The notes beneath the pieces are model-generated. The model had not been told where the DNA came from. It made no database searches and saw only the letters and a program-made list of their open reading frames with translations. A DNA stretch of 64,000 bases from Sisyra terminalis (Eukaryota > Arthropoda > Insecta > Neuroptera > Sisyridae). The DNA lies in contig OY292279.1 in the NCBI GenBank assembly GCA_958496175.1, positions 930,001-994,000 on the forward strand. Reading direction: 5' to 3'. The translations under genes and the position numbers were made by a program. Below are positions 13,501 to 23,887 of the stretch, piece after piece (the stretch's first letter is position 1; each line of letters opens with the position of its first letter).

Positions 13501-16500
13501 CATTCTTAACCACCATGCAAAAAATAAAAAGCATTTGTTACGTATATCTTTGGAAAATTGAAACTGGAAATTAAATTGTTGAAAGTCTATGCGAAAAAAT
13601 TCGACTGATATTGGGACATTTAAAGAAGGTGACTTTTCATTATGAGGTCTAGTTTTCTCAACGGATTCTGAATTAAGGCTATCAAGTGAAATATAATAGG
13701 ATATCAATTTTGTCCTGCGTGCCAAAAGACACCCGCAATATCGTTTCAAACTTTCAAAAAGGACAATTTTCTAATGCATAAAAAGGACATAAGGGATGTT
13801 TTCCTTCACTTAATTAAAGTAGAAAATTATAAACTAAACCATTCTTAACCACTATGCAAAAAATAAAAAGCATTTGTTACGTATATCTTTGGAAAATTGA
13901 AACTGGAAATTAAATTGTTGAAAGTCTAAGCGTAAAAATTCGACTGATATTGGGTCACTTAAAGAAGGTGACTTTTCATTATGAGGTCTAGTTTTCTCAA
14001 CGGATTCTGAATTAAGGCTATCAAGTGAAATATAATAGGAAAAAAATTTTGTCCTGTGTGCCAAAAGACACCCGCAATATCGTTTCAAACTTTCAAAAAG
14101 GACAATTTTCTAATGCATAAAAAGGACATAAGGGATGTTTTCCTTCACTTAATTAAAGTAGAAAATTATAAACTAAACCATTCTTAACCACTATGCAAAA
14201 AATAAAAAGCATTTGTTACGTATATCTTTGGAAAATTGAAACTGGAAATAAAATTGATAAAAGTCAATTCGAAAAAATTCGACTGATATTGGGTCATTTA
14301 AAGAAGGTGACTTTTCATTATGAGGTCTAGTTTTCTCAACGGATTTTGAAATAAGGCTATCAAGTGAAATATAATTGGGAAAAAATTTTGTCCTGTATGC
14401 CAAAAGACACCCGCAATATCGTTTCAATCTTTCAAAAAGGACAATTTTCTAATGCATAAAAAGGACATTAGGTATGTTTTCCTTCACTTAATTAAAGTAG
14501 AAAATTATAAACTAAACCATTCTTAACCACTATGCAAAAAATAAAAAGCAATTGTTACGTATATCTTTGGAAAATTGAAACTGGAAATTAAATTGTTGAA
14601 AGTCTATGCGAAAAAATTCGACTGATATTGGGTCATTTAAAGAAGGTGACTTTTCATTATGAGGTCTAGTTTTCTCAACGGATTCTGAATTAAGGCTATC
14701 AAGTGAAATATAAAAGGCAAACAATTTTGTCCTGTGAGCCAAAAGACACCCGCAATATCGTTTCAATCTTTCAAAAAGGACAATTTTCTAATGCATAAAA
14801 AGGACATAAGGGATGTTTTCCTTCACTTAATTAAAGTAGAAAATTATAAACTAAACCATTCTTAACCACTATGCAAAAAATAAAAAGCATTTGTTACGTA
14901 TATCTTTGGAAAATTGAAACTGGAAATTAAATTGTTGAAAGTCTAAGCGAAAAAATTCGACTGATATTGGGTCATTTAAAGAAGGTGACTTTTCATTATG
15001 AGGTCTAGTTTTCTCAACGGATTCTGAATTAAGGCTATCAAGTGAAATATAATAGGATATCAATTTTGTCCTGTGTGCCAAAAGACACCCGCAATATCGT
15101 TTCAAACTTTCAAAATGGACAATTTTCTAATGCATAAAAAGGACATAAGGGATGTTTTCCTTCACTTAATTAAAGTAGAAAATTATAAACTAAACCATTC
15201 TTAACCACTATGCAAAAAATAAAAAGCATTTGTTACGTATATCTTTGGAAAAATGAAACTGGAAATTAAATTGTTGAAAGTCTAAGCGAAAAAATTCGAC
15301 TGATATTGGGTCATTTAAAGAAGGTGACTTTTCATTATGAGGTCTAGTTTTCTCAACGGATTCTGAATTAAGGCTATCAAGTGAAATATAATAGGAAAAC
15401 AATTTTGTCCTGTGTGCCAAAAGACACCCGCAATATCGTTTCAATCTTTCAAAAAGGACAATTTTCTAATGCATAAAAAGGACATAAGGGATGTTTTCCT
15501 TCACTTAATTAAAGTAGAAAATTATAAACTAAACCATTCTTAACCACTATGCAAAAAATAAAAAGCATTTGTTACGTATATCTTTGGAAAATTGAAACTG
15601 GAAATTAAATTGTTGAAAGTCTAAGCGAAAAAATTCGACTGATATTGGGTCACTTAAAGAAGGTGACTTTTCATTATGAGTTCTTGTTTTCTCAACGGAT
15701 TTTGAATTAAGGCTATCAAGTGAAATATAATAGGAAAATACTTTTGTCCTGTGTGCCAAAAGACACCCGCAATATCGTTTCAAACTTTCAAAAAGGACAA
15801 TTTTCTAATGCATAAAAAGGACATAAGGGATGTTTTCCTTCACTAAATTAAAGTAGAATATTATAAACTAAACCATTCTTAACCACTATGCAAAAAATAA
15901 AAGGCATTTGTTACGTATATCTTTGGAAAATTGAAACTGGAAATTAAATTTTTGAAAGTCTATGCGAAAAAATTCGACTGATATTGGGTCACTTAAAGAA
16001 GGTGACTTTTCATTATGAGGTCTAGTTTTCTCAACGGATTCTGAATTAAGGCTATCAAGTGAAATATAATAGGAAAACAATTTTGTCCTGTGTGCCAAAA
16101 GACACCCGCAATATCGTTTCAAACTTTCAAAAAGGACAATTTTCTAATGCATAAAAAGGACATAAGGGATGTTTTCCTCACTAAATTAAAGTTGAATATT
16201 ATAAACTAAACCATTCTTAACCACTATGCAAAATATAAAAAGCATTTTTTACGTATATCTTTGGAAAATTGAAACTGGAAATTAAATTGTTGAAAGTCAA
16301 AGCGAAAAAATTCGACTGATATTGGGTCACTTAAAGAAGGTGACTTTTCATTATGAGTTCTAGTTTTCTCAACGGATTTTGAATTAAGGCTATCAAGTGA
16401 AATATAATAGAAAAAAAATTTTGTCCTGTGTGCCAAAAGACACCCGCAATATCGTTTCAAACTTTCAAAAAGGACAATTTTCTAATGCATAAAAAGGACA

Positions 16501-18301
16501 TAAGGGATGTTTTCCTCACTAAATTAAAGTTGAATATTATAAACTAAACCATTCTTAACCACTATGCAAAAAATAAAAAGCATTTGTTACGTAAATCTTG
16601 GGAAAATTGAAACTGGAAATTAAATTGTTGAAAGTCTAAGCGAAAAAATTCGACTGATATTGGGTCATTTAAAGAAGGTGACTTTTCATTATGAGGTCTA
16701 GTTTTCTCAACGGATTCTGAATTAAGGCTATCAAGTGAAATATAATAGGAAATCAATTTTGTCCTGTGTGCCAAAAGACACCCGCAATATCGTTTCAAAC
16801 TTTCAAAAAGGACAATTTTCTAATGCATAAAAAGGACATAAGGGATGTTTTCCTCACTAAATTAAAGTTGAATATTATAAACTAAACCATTCTTAACCAC
16901 TATGCAAAAAATAAGAAGCATTTGTTACGTACATTTTTGGAAAATTGAAACTGGAAATTAAATTGATGAAAGTCTTTGCGAAAAAATTCGACTGATATTG
17001 GGTCATTTAAAGAAGGTGACTTTTCATTTTGAGGTCTAGTTTTCTCAACGGATTCTGAATTAAGGATATCAAGTGAAATATAATAGGAAAACAATTTTGT
17101 CCTGTGTGCCAAAAGACACCCGCAATATCGTTTCAAACTTTCAAAAAGGACAATTTTCTAATGCATAAAAAGGACATAAGGGATGTTTTCCTTCACTAAA
17201 TTAAAGTAGAATATTATAAACTAAACCATTCTTAACCACTATGCAAAAAATAAAAAGCATTTGTTACGTATATCTTTGGAAAATTGAAACTGGAAATTAA
17301 ATTGATGAAAGTCTTTGCGAAAAAATTCGACTGATATTTGGTCATTTAAAGAAGGTGACTTTTCATTATAAGGTCTAGTTTTCTCAACGGATTTAGAATT
17401 AAGGCTATCAAGTGAAATATAATAGGAAATCAATTTTGTCCTGTGTGCCAAAAGACACCCGCAATATCGTTTCAAACTTTCAAAAAGGACAATTTTCTAA
17501 TGCATAAAAAGGACATAAGGGATGTTTTCCTCACTAAATTAAAGTTGAATATTATAAACTAAACCATTCTTAACCACTATGCAAAAAATAAAAAGCATTT
17601 GTTGGAAAACTTTTAGGTCCTTGATCCTTTTTTTCAGGAAAACAAATTTGTATTTAAATAGCATTAGCTAGCACAATAGGTGAATTTTAAATATCGAAAA
17701 AACCATTAACGATATCGAAAACTTAAGGTTTTATTGGATTTTTGTTTCGATCGTAACGTAATATAGCTATGGTGTGAATTTCATCGAGAAATTCGACAAA
17801 CATTTTTTTGAAAAAAATCGACGTACATTTGGTCGACGAAATAAAATTTCTCAGGAGTGGAAAAAAAAAAGTTTTTTCCCTTAAGCTTTTCCGGGACCAA
17901 ATTTACACCATCGATAGAGTAATTCAAGAGCTATCGAATGAGCCTACTATCGTTAACCTACGATCGATAGTTATCGCTACAAATGGCTTTGAAGATGGAA
18001 AAAGTGAAAAAAATCGCCAATTTAGGCCTATTTTTGGGATTCTTCAGAATTTCGGCAGGAAAATTTTCGCCAAAAAAATGAAAAATTGTATAATTAAAAT
18101 GATTTTTAGGCTTCTCGGAGCGTAACTAAGCCATTCCCGAAATCCCATTTCACTAAATTCGAAAATTCGAGGTTCCCCCCCAAAAAAAAAAAAACGAAAA
18201 AATTGACTTCAGGATATGTTTTTTAGGCCTCCCGTGACGTAACTAAGCCATTCCCAGAGTCCTACTTCCCGAAAATCGAAAATTCGGTAATTTTTCGGGA
18301 A

Positions 18302-18359
18302 TGACGTCATTGGGAGGCGACGTATGTGTGACGTCATATATATGAAAAGAGTGACGTCA
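18302..18359. promoter_or_regulatory. Cluster of three TGACGTCA palindromes, copy A
   Basis: Perfect 8-bp TGACGTCA palindromes lie at 18302-18309, 18329-18336 and 18352-18359, with tatatatga between the second and third. TGACGTCA is the consensus site of CREB/ATF-type bZIP factors in animals. The same trio is retained in the other two copies. Whether it drives transcription is inference; it lies downstream of both the tRNA-like segment and the minus-strand cassette. Confidence 0.5.
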
Positions 18360-18560
18360 CAAAACCATTGAGCAAAAATAAAATGAAAAATATATAGCAT
18401 CATCGATCGATCATTTCGAACCCCGAAAGGTTGGAACTGTTCGATCGAATATATCGATGATACAATGTCTGGAAGGAGGAATTAATGTTAATTAGATATA
18501 TTATAAGCTGTAAGGAATAGAAATCAATTATTAGAAATTATAAAAATCCGGGACCAATTG

Positions 18561-18621
18561 GGATGCGAACCAGGGACCTCGACTCCGAACAACAGCAACG
18601 GCGACCAAGACGACTCGGCTA
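18561..18621 (-). other. tRNA-like segment with A and B boxes, copy A
   Basis: On the minus strand, tagccgagtcgtcttgg (18621-18605) fits the pol III A box of tRNA genes and ggttcgcatcc (18571-18561) fits the B box. Their spacing of about 50 bases is within the usual range. The sequence around them does not fold as a sound tRNA: the T stem has mismatches and the flanks do not pair as an acceptor stem. It is therefore a tRNA-derived promoter of the SINE kind or a tRNA relic, not a tRNA gene. No separate SINE tail was seen. Confidence 0.5.
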
Positions 18622-19088
18622 TCAGATGATATATGTAAATGACCTTAAAACTCATACATAAACAATTCTTATGAGATTTTTGGAAAATTGAAATAAAAAT
18701 TCGATCGATGGAGTTGGAATTTTCCAAAAATATTTTAACCATAGCTGCTCCATGTTAAAGTTGGAAAATTTTACTAAAAACATTGCAACATTTTAAGGTC
18801 CCTGATCCTTTTTATCGACAAAAACAAATTTGTATTTCAAAAGAGTTTCTTCAGAAAATTAAAATTTATATATAAAATAAAATCGATTAGGAAATCAAAA
18901 AGTTAAGATATTTTTCGATATTGGCTTAATCGAATTATTCGATAATCTATCGAAAAACATTGATTTTACCTTACTTACCTCTTCGTTGCATTATCTTAAC
19001 TTTTCTTTGTATCTTAACTCTGAAATATAAAATTCAAGAGGATGGGTGCGGAAAATCGAATTGAAAAAATATATTCAATTAAAATAAA

Positions 19089-19660
19089 TTTATTAATGTT
19101 AAATATCATACAGTTTATAAAAAGTTACAATATTAGTTTATCCATTATTACAAGAGTTTATATAATTTATGTAAAAGTATCAATTATTAAAATCATATAG
19201 AAATATAAAGTTAGTAAAATTTTCTTGATTTACAGATATTTTCACTATTTATCACTTAAACCACTTTATCACTTAAACCACTTTATAACTTCACATTCAC
19301 TGAATTATTAAAACACAATTTACAGCTATGATTGTTGTAGTAAATCCATTAGTGATTTTCTCGGTAGATATCAATTTTGGAAATGATATCCTTTATGAAT
19401 GTGATGGATGATCCTCCAAAGATCCGCATTTATTCCTCCAACGTCCATTCAGAAATGATGAACATCTCAACTCCAATGAATAATTCTCCGTTGTCATCGG
19501 TCAGCTTCTTCTGGAACGAAAAAATCAATAAATAATCAAAAATCAATATTTGGAAGTCTCAAAAGTACAGCGACTTACCAATTATTTATCTCCCAACAAG
19601 ATGATACATTCTTTAGCGCAAAAACAATGTCTTTGTCCTTAGTTTCTTGGTAATTTGGAT
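19089..19660 (-). other. Spliced-transcript cassette, copy A (two exons, poly(A) signal)
   Basis: Reading the minus strand: an acceptor tttttacag; exon 19660-19579 (82 bases); donor g|gtaagt; an intron 19578-19511 (68 bases) ending gttccag; a second exon starting at 19510; and AATAAA at 19094-19089. The first exon has an open frame containing DIVFALKNVSS. The second has an open frame of 26 codons starting at its first base, containing GELFIGVEMFII, then TAA. The two open frames do not join in register: the first leaves two bases, the second starts a codon. The cassette is therefore either a damaged coding gene or a non-coding transcript. A 17-bp unit (atcacttaaaccacttt) is tandem at 19251-19284. 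No matching family is recognised. Confidence 0.4.
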
Positions 19661-20016
19661 CTGTAAAAATATATTTTATAATTATTTAAACAAATTATAC
19701 TTTCTAGCTACATTAACATGTATAGGTACTGGGGAACATATAATTTACATAATGAAAACATTGGTTGCTTCTGCATTTATTAACACAAAAGTCACTTCCA
19801 ATTCTTTTTCATTTACCTATGTAGCATAGATTTAACACTTGTGGGAACGTCACTGGACTTTTTACATTTCACATTAAACATGCTGTGCAAATTTTTCCAT
19901 ATACAAAGCCCATTGAAGGTATGAAATTGTGCATCAATTTGGAGGCAGATGAAATCATCAAACCCTTCAATATTCAAGTGCTTCTAACTTCGTCAAATAG
20001 GTAAGGGATGACTTTG

Positions 20017-20065
20017 TAGCCGGGCTGATAAGTATGTTGAGGGAACAATCTCCGGGTTCGAACCT
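20017..20065 (+). other. Second tRNA-like segment at the end of copy A
   Basis: On the plus strand, tagccgggctgataag (20017-20032) resembles an A box and ggttcgaacct (20055-20065) a B box. The same sequence, on the other strand and split by the retrotransposon, is found at 28066-28080 and 32841-32855. The A box resembles that of serine-type tRNAs, but the spacing is short and no complete cloverleaf is apparent. Note that ggttcgaacc is itself palindromic, so the B-box call alone is weak. Confidence 0.35.
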
Positions 20066-20080
20066 TGAAATTGCCATATG

Positions 20081-20764
20081 AAGGATATCCGTAGATGGGG
20101 TCCGGTCGCTGCTTATTGCTTAAATACATTTCTTACAGTTGTATCTAGCTACTCGAGGACCAATCTTTAAATGGAGTCATCAAAAAATGAACAAGACCTA
20201 ACATTTAATTATTTATGTCAATAGGAAATGAGGATTGTTTTCTGATAAATTTGTACAGTACCTGCAGCATTTCTTCGGACGTTTTCCATATGATTTTCTG
20301 AAAAATAAACGATGGTAAGTGCAAGTGTTTTATTCCTGTAAAAAGTTGTTACTTTCAATTCGAAAAGGTTTGCAACTACCTTTGGGGCATAGACGGTATA
20401 GACCCAAAGAATAATAAGTGTCAATTTCACCAAACAATCGTTCCTATTCATAGTAGGTAAGTTTTATTCCGTTTTCACCGGAAAATATGCAGATTTCTGC
20501 TACTCTCCGGAACGATTTACTGGACGGCTATGCTGGAACCGGAGGTTTCGAATTCGATTGGCGAATGAGCCCAATATGTTTTGCTACCATAATAATTGGT
20601 TTTAATTTCTTTTAACTTACGTTGGCTCACATTATCACTTAATAACATGAACCCTCGTTTCCGAATTTTAGCACCATGTGTTCAATCGATCAACGATAGC
20701 CTTCGACATTTGGAAATGATTGATTGATCGATCGATGATTTACCTATATGTTTTTCCAATTAAA
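20081..20764. other. Unassigned stretch between copy A and inverted satellite relic
   Basis: No similarity to copies B, C or D or to the satellite was noticed here, except for general AT richness. The only object of note is a short ORF on the minus strand (20218-20451), listed separately. Several cgatcgat and gatcgatc strings lie near 20690-20735, as they do in the family copies, so the right part may be a diverged family segment. Confidence 0.4.
20218..20451 (-). CDS. Hypothetical 77-residue ORF with signal-peptide-like N terminus
   Basis: A true ATG at 20451 opens 77 codons ending in TGA. Residues 7-22 form a hydrophobic run (LVKLTLIILWVYTVYA) after a short polar start, resembling a signal peptide with cleavage after residue 22. 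Exactly after codon 24 there is a donor-like g|gtagtt (intron base 1 at 20379) and further on a pyrimidine tract ending tttttcag. If spliced there, the reading frame stays open for about 30 more codons. It lies on the same strand as the copy A cassette, so it could be an upstream exon, but copies B and C lack it. No homologue is recognised. A chance ORF is quite possible. Confidence 0.2.
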   Translation of the reverse strand: MNRNDCLVKLTLIILWVYTVYAPKVVANLFELKVTTFYRNKTLALTIVYFSENHMENVRRNAAGTVQIYQKTILISY

Positions 20765-21235
20765 TCATGGTTAAGGATGATTTAATCTTTAATATTCAAC
20801 TCAATTTTGGCGAAACAAAACATCCCTTATATCCTTTTTATGCACTCGAAAATTGTCCTTTTTGAAACTTTGAAACGATATTGCGGGTGTCCTGTGGCAC
20901 ACAGGATAAAAATTTTTTCACTCCACATCTCACGTAAGGACATTGTTTAATAATCCGTTGCGAAAATTAGCTGTTATAAGGAAAAGTCACCCCTCAAAAA
21001 TGACCTTTTTTCAAGCCAATTTGGTGCAAGGGTTTTCACCTTCTTAATTTCCCAATTTAATTTTCCAAGGATCTAGTGAACCAATGCTTATGATTTTTTG
21101 CATCATGGTTAAGGATGATTTAATCTTTAATATTCAACTCAATTTTGGCGAAACAAAACATCCCTTATATCCTTTTTAAGCACTCGAAAATTGTCCTTTT
21201 TGAAAATTTGAATCGATATTGCGATATTGGTTCGA
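20765..21235 (-). repeat. Diverged satellite monomers in inverted orientation
   Basis: The reverse complement of this stretch aligns with the satellite through ggacataagggatg-like, cacccgcaatatcg-like and aaaagtcacc-like blocks, with many differences. Two copies of tcatggttaaggatgattta start at 20765 and 21103, a spacing of exactly 338 bases, so this is about 1.4 monomers of the same period. The middle carries cactccacatctcacg and aaggacattgtttaata, which are absent from the array monomers but present at the start of array 2 (33735-33790, opposite strand). The array reading frame is closed here by two successive stops. It sits beside copy B at the equivalent place to where array 2 begins beside piece D. 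Confidence 0.8.
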
Positions 21236-22219
21236 AAAAAACCTTTATTTAACGGTGTTACAGGCGATTGAAGATTGGATGGTTTTATGATTTTTTCTGC
21301 CACATGGATTGTCGATTTCATCCCTTAAACGAGCTTTGTTTTCGAAATAATTAGCACAGCTTGTATGGGAGGACTTAAACTTTCTGTTTGGATTTCTCCA
21401 TTGTAAGTTTGTTCAATTTTTACCAGTTTCCATGTAGTCAATTGCTTCTCTTATGTGTGAAAAATCAAAAGCTGTAAGTTCATAATTCAGTTTTTAAATT
21501 ATTGTTTTTTTTTCTAACAAATCTAATTTGTTGACAATTCGAATTGTTTAGAATTTTAAATTAAGACAACGCCAAAATGCATTCGACTTTTGTTGGAAGC
21601 TATGAGTACATCCACCTGACTCATAGGTGGCACTAAAAACTTAAGGTGGTTCAATTGACATACATGTCGAAAGTTCACACGTTGTAGCATAGATGGAGGT
21701 ACGATACATGTCAATGTGACAGCTTATTTTTGAAAGTTATTAGTTCTTAATTGACTTTAGTTTATCCAATTAAATTGAATATTTTATGTTATGGTTGTTT
21801 GAGCTGATGGCCAATGTTACATTTTAACTTCATAAAACCAGAATCGAATTAAATAAATGTGAAACAGATAATGTTTATTGTGAAATTGTAGGTATGGACG
21901 CAATGTTTATATGAGATTATATGTACTTTCTGTTACTTTGGTTGATATTTTCCAACGTTTAACTAACTAATGACCGACAAAAATGTATTTTTAAAATATA
22001 TTTAAAAATAATTCATTCAGAGAAGAATCTAATCAAATCATCTGTAAATGTAAGCCACTGGGAGTGCAGCTTAAGTATTGTGAATATCTGAAGAATATAT
22101 CAATCCACGGGATAAACTGGAAGATAATAAAAGATCAGGTTTTGATCACCGAATTAGGCATAATAGCGACTTAAACCATGGTTGTAATTGAAAGTCCTCC
22201 TCATGGAGAGCTGATTTTT

Positions 22220-22332
22220 GCAATACAGTTAAGAATGATTCAGTTTTAAATGGCAGCTATTTTCTGCGAAAGAAAACCATCTCTTATATCCTTTTTATGT
22301 ACTTGAAAATTGTCCTTTTTGAAACTTTGAAA
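22220..22332 (-). repeat. Satellite-like fragment inside copy B
   Basis: In reverse complement this reads like the part of the satellite from tttcaaaaaggacaatttt through aaaaaggatataag to cattcttaactg and gcaaaaa, with the same order and spacing but many substitutions. The equivalent fragment in copy C is 26986-27100. It is a third, older relic of the satellite unit within the mobile family. Confidence 0.65.
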
Positions 22333-22512
22333 AAACAGCCCTTATCAGAAAAAGCAATCTTGCAACTTTGTTAATAAATGCAGAAGTTTAGCAATCATTG
22401 TTTCATTATGGAAATTATGTAAATGGGCTGCGCCATATGTTCCCCAGTCTACATGTTAATGTCCCTAAAAAATTACAATTTGTTTAAATATTAATAAAAT
22501 ATATTTTTACAG

Positions 22513-23100
22513 ATCCATACCAAGACATACTAAGAATCTGAGGCCCAAGACATTGTTTTTGCGCTGAAGAAAGTATCATCATTTTGGGAGATAAATGATT
22601 GGTAAGTCGCTGTACTTTTGAGACCTCCAAATATTTTATTATTGATTTTTGATTATTTATTGATCTTTTCGTTCCAGAAGAAGCTGACCGATGACAACGG
22701 AGAATTATTCATTGGAGTTGAGATGTTCATCATTTCCGAATGGACGTTTGAGGAATAAATGCGGATCTTTGGAGGATCATCCATCAAATTCATAAAGGAT
22801 ATCATTTCCACAATTGATATCTACCGAGAAGATCACTAATGGATTTACTACAACAATCTGTGCAGTAAATTGTGTTTTAATAATTCAGTGAATGTGAAGT
22901 TATAAAGTGGTTTAAGTGATAAAGTGGTTTAAGTGATAAATAGTGAAAATATCTGTAAATCAAGAAAATTTTACTAACTTTATATTTCTATATGATTTTA
23001 ATAATTGATACTTTTACATAAATTATATAAACTCTTGTAATAATGGATAAACTAATATTGTAACTTTTTATAAACTGTATTGATATTTAACATTAATAAA
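22513..23100 (+). other. Spliced-transcript cassette, copy B
   Basis: Plus strand: acceptor tttttacag ends at 22512; exon 22513-22601 (89 bases, seven more than in A and C, which shifts its frame); donor g|gtaagt; intron 22602-22677 (76 bases) ending gttccag; second exon from 22678; AATAAA at 23095-23100. The second exon keeps the same 26-codon open frame with TAA as in A and C, with few changes. Splice sites and poly(A) signal are conserved in all three copies although the first exon is not open here in one frame, which argues that a transcript rather than its protein is the persistent feature. Confidence 0.4.
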
Positions 23101-23567
23101 TTTATTTTAATTGAATATATTTTTTCAATTCGATTTTCCGCACCCATCCTCTTGAATTTTATATTTCAGAGTTAAGATACAAAGAAAAGTTAAGATAATG
23201 CAACGAAGAGGTAAGTAAGGTAAAATCAATGTTTTTCGATAGATTATCGAATAATTCGATTAAGCCAATATCGAAAAATATCTTAACTTTTTGATTTCCT
23301 AATCGATTTTATTTTATATATAAATTTTAATTTTCTGAAGAAACTCTTTTGAAATACAAATTGGTTTTTGTCGATAAAAAGGATCAGGGACCTTAAAATG
23401 TTGCAATGTTTTTAGTAAAATTTTCCAACTATAACATGGAGCAGCTATGGTTAAAAGGTTTTTGGAAAATTCCAACTCCTTCGATCGAATTTTTTTTTCA
23501 ATTTTCCACAAATCTCATAAGAATTGTTTATGTATGAGTTTTAAGGTCATTTACATATATCATCTGA

Positions 23568-23628
23568 TAGCCGAGTCGTCTTGGTCGCCGTTGCTGTTGT
23601 TCGGAGTCGAGGTCCCTGGTTCGCATCC
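23568..23628 (+). other. tRNA-like segment with A and B boxes, copy B
   Basis: A box tagccgagtcgtcttgg at 23568-23584 and B box ggttcgcatcc at 23618-23628. Same sequence as the copies at 18561-18621 and 25711-25771, on the opposite strand because this arm is inverted. The putative acceptor flanks do not pair, so this is tRNA-derived rather than a tRNA gene. Confidence 0.5.
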
Positions 23629-23829
23629 CGATTGGTCCCGGATTTTTATAATTTCTAATAATTGATTTCTATTCCTTACAGCTTATAATATATCTAATTA
23701 ACATTAATTCCTCCTTCCAGACATTGTATCATCGAAATATTCGATCGAACAGTTCCAACCTTTCGGGGTTCGAAATGATCGATCGATGATGCTATATATT
23801 TTTCATTTTATTTTTGCTCAATGGTTTTG

Positions 23830-23887
23830 TGACGTCACTCTTTTCATATATATGACGTCACACATACGTCGCCACCCAATGACGTCA
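23830..23887. promoter_or_regulatory. Cluster of three TGACGTCA palindromes, copy B
   Basis: TGACGTCA at 23830-23837, 23853-23860 and 23880-23887, in mirrored order relative to copy A. All three 8-mers are perfect although nearby bases differ between copies. Confidence 0.5.

Larger units (their letters stand above)
1..17603 (+). repeat. Satellite array 1, 338/339-bp monomer, about 52 copies
   Basis: Head-to-tail repeat running uninterrupted to a sharp junction at 17603/17604. Landmarks recur every 338 or 339 bases, for example tatgcaaaaaataaaaagc, gacacccgcaatatcg and ggacataagggatg. The two lengths are linked haplotypes: the 339 form has ttttccttcac followed by aaagtagaa, while the 338 form usually has ttttcctcac followed by aaagttgaa. 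Within a monomer, aaaaaggaca occurs twice about 29 bases apart. Monomers differ by scattered substitutions (for example tctatgcg/tctaagcg/tcttagcg, cacccgc/ctcccgc), and these sort into subtypes that repeat in blocks. The length is about twice a nucleosomal repeat, which is usual for insect satellites; a centromeric or pericentromeric place is an inference. The array is cut at the left window edge. No transcription signal is evident. Confidence 0.97.
17604..20080 (+). repeat. Mobile-repeat family, copy A (direct, truncated)
   Basis: From 17604 this stretch is nearly the same as 24750-26900 (copy C) and the reverse complement of 22450-24570 (copy B). Shared parts, in order: a cgatcgat-rich segment (17700-18120); two related blocks beginning aactaagccattccc (18124 and 18239); a C/A homopolymer run near 18174-18194; three TGACGTCA palindromes; a tRNA-like segment on the minus strand; the motif ccatagctgctccat at 18739; and the spliced cassette on the minus strand. 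A lacks the roughly 0.9 kb found at 27000-27930 of copy C and rejoins the family near 19860 (gtgcaaatttttcc). No transposase gene is visible. Its left edge abuts satellite with only a tt overlap. The family is not one I can name; a foldback-type or non-autonomous DNA element is a guess. Confidence 0.8.

Noticed and set aside
1..17603. CRISPR array or bacterial origin of the repeats
   Set aside because: Units are contiguous 338-bp monomers with no short repeat/spacer pattern, and the window has LINEs, introns and poly(A) signals, so it is eukaryotic.
23561..23640. A functional tRNA gene at the A/B-box segments
   Set aside because: The T stem has mismatches, the flanks do not form an acceptor stem, and no clear anticodon arm is found; only the promoter-like boxes are supported.
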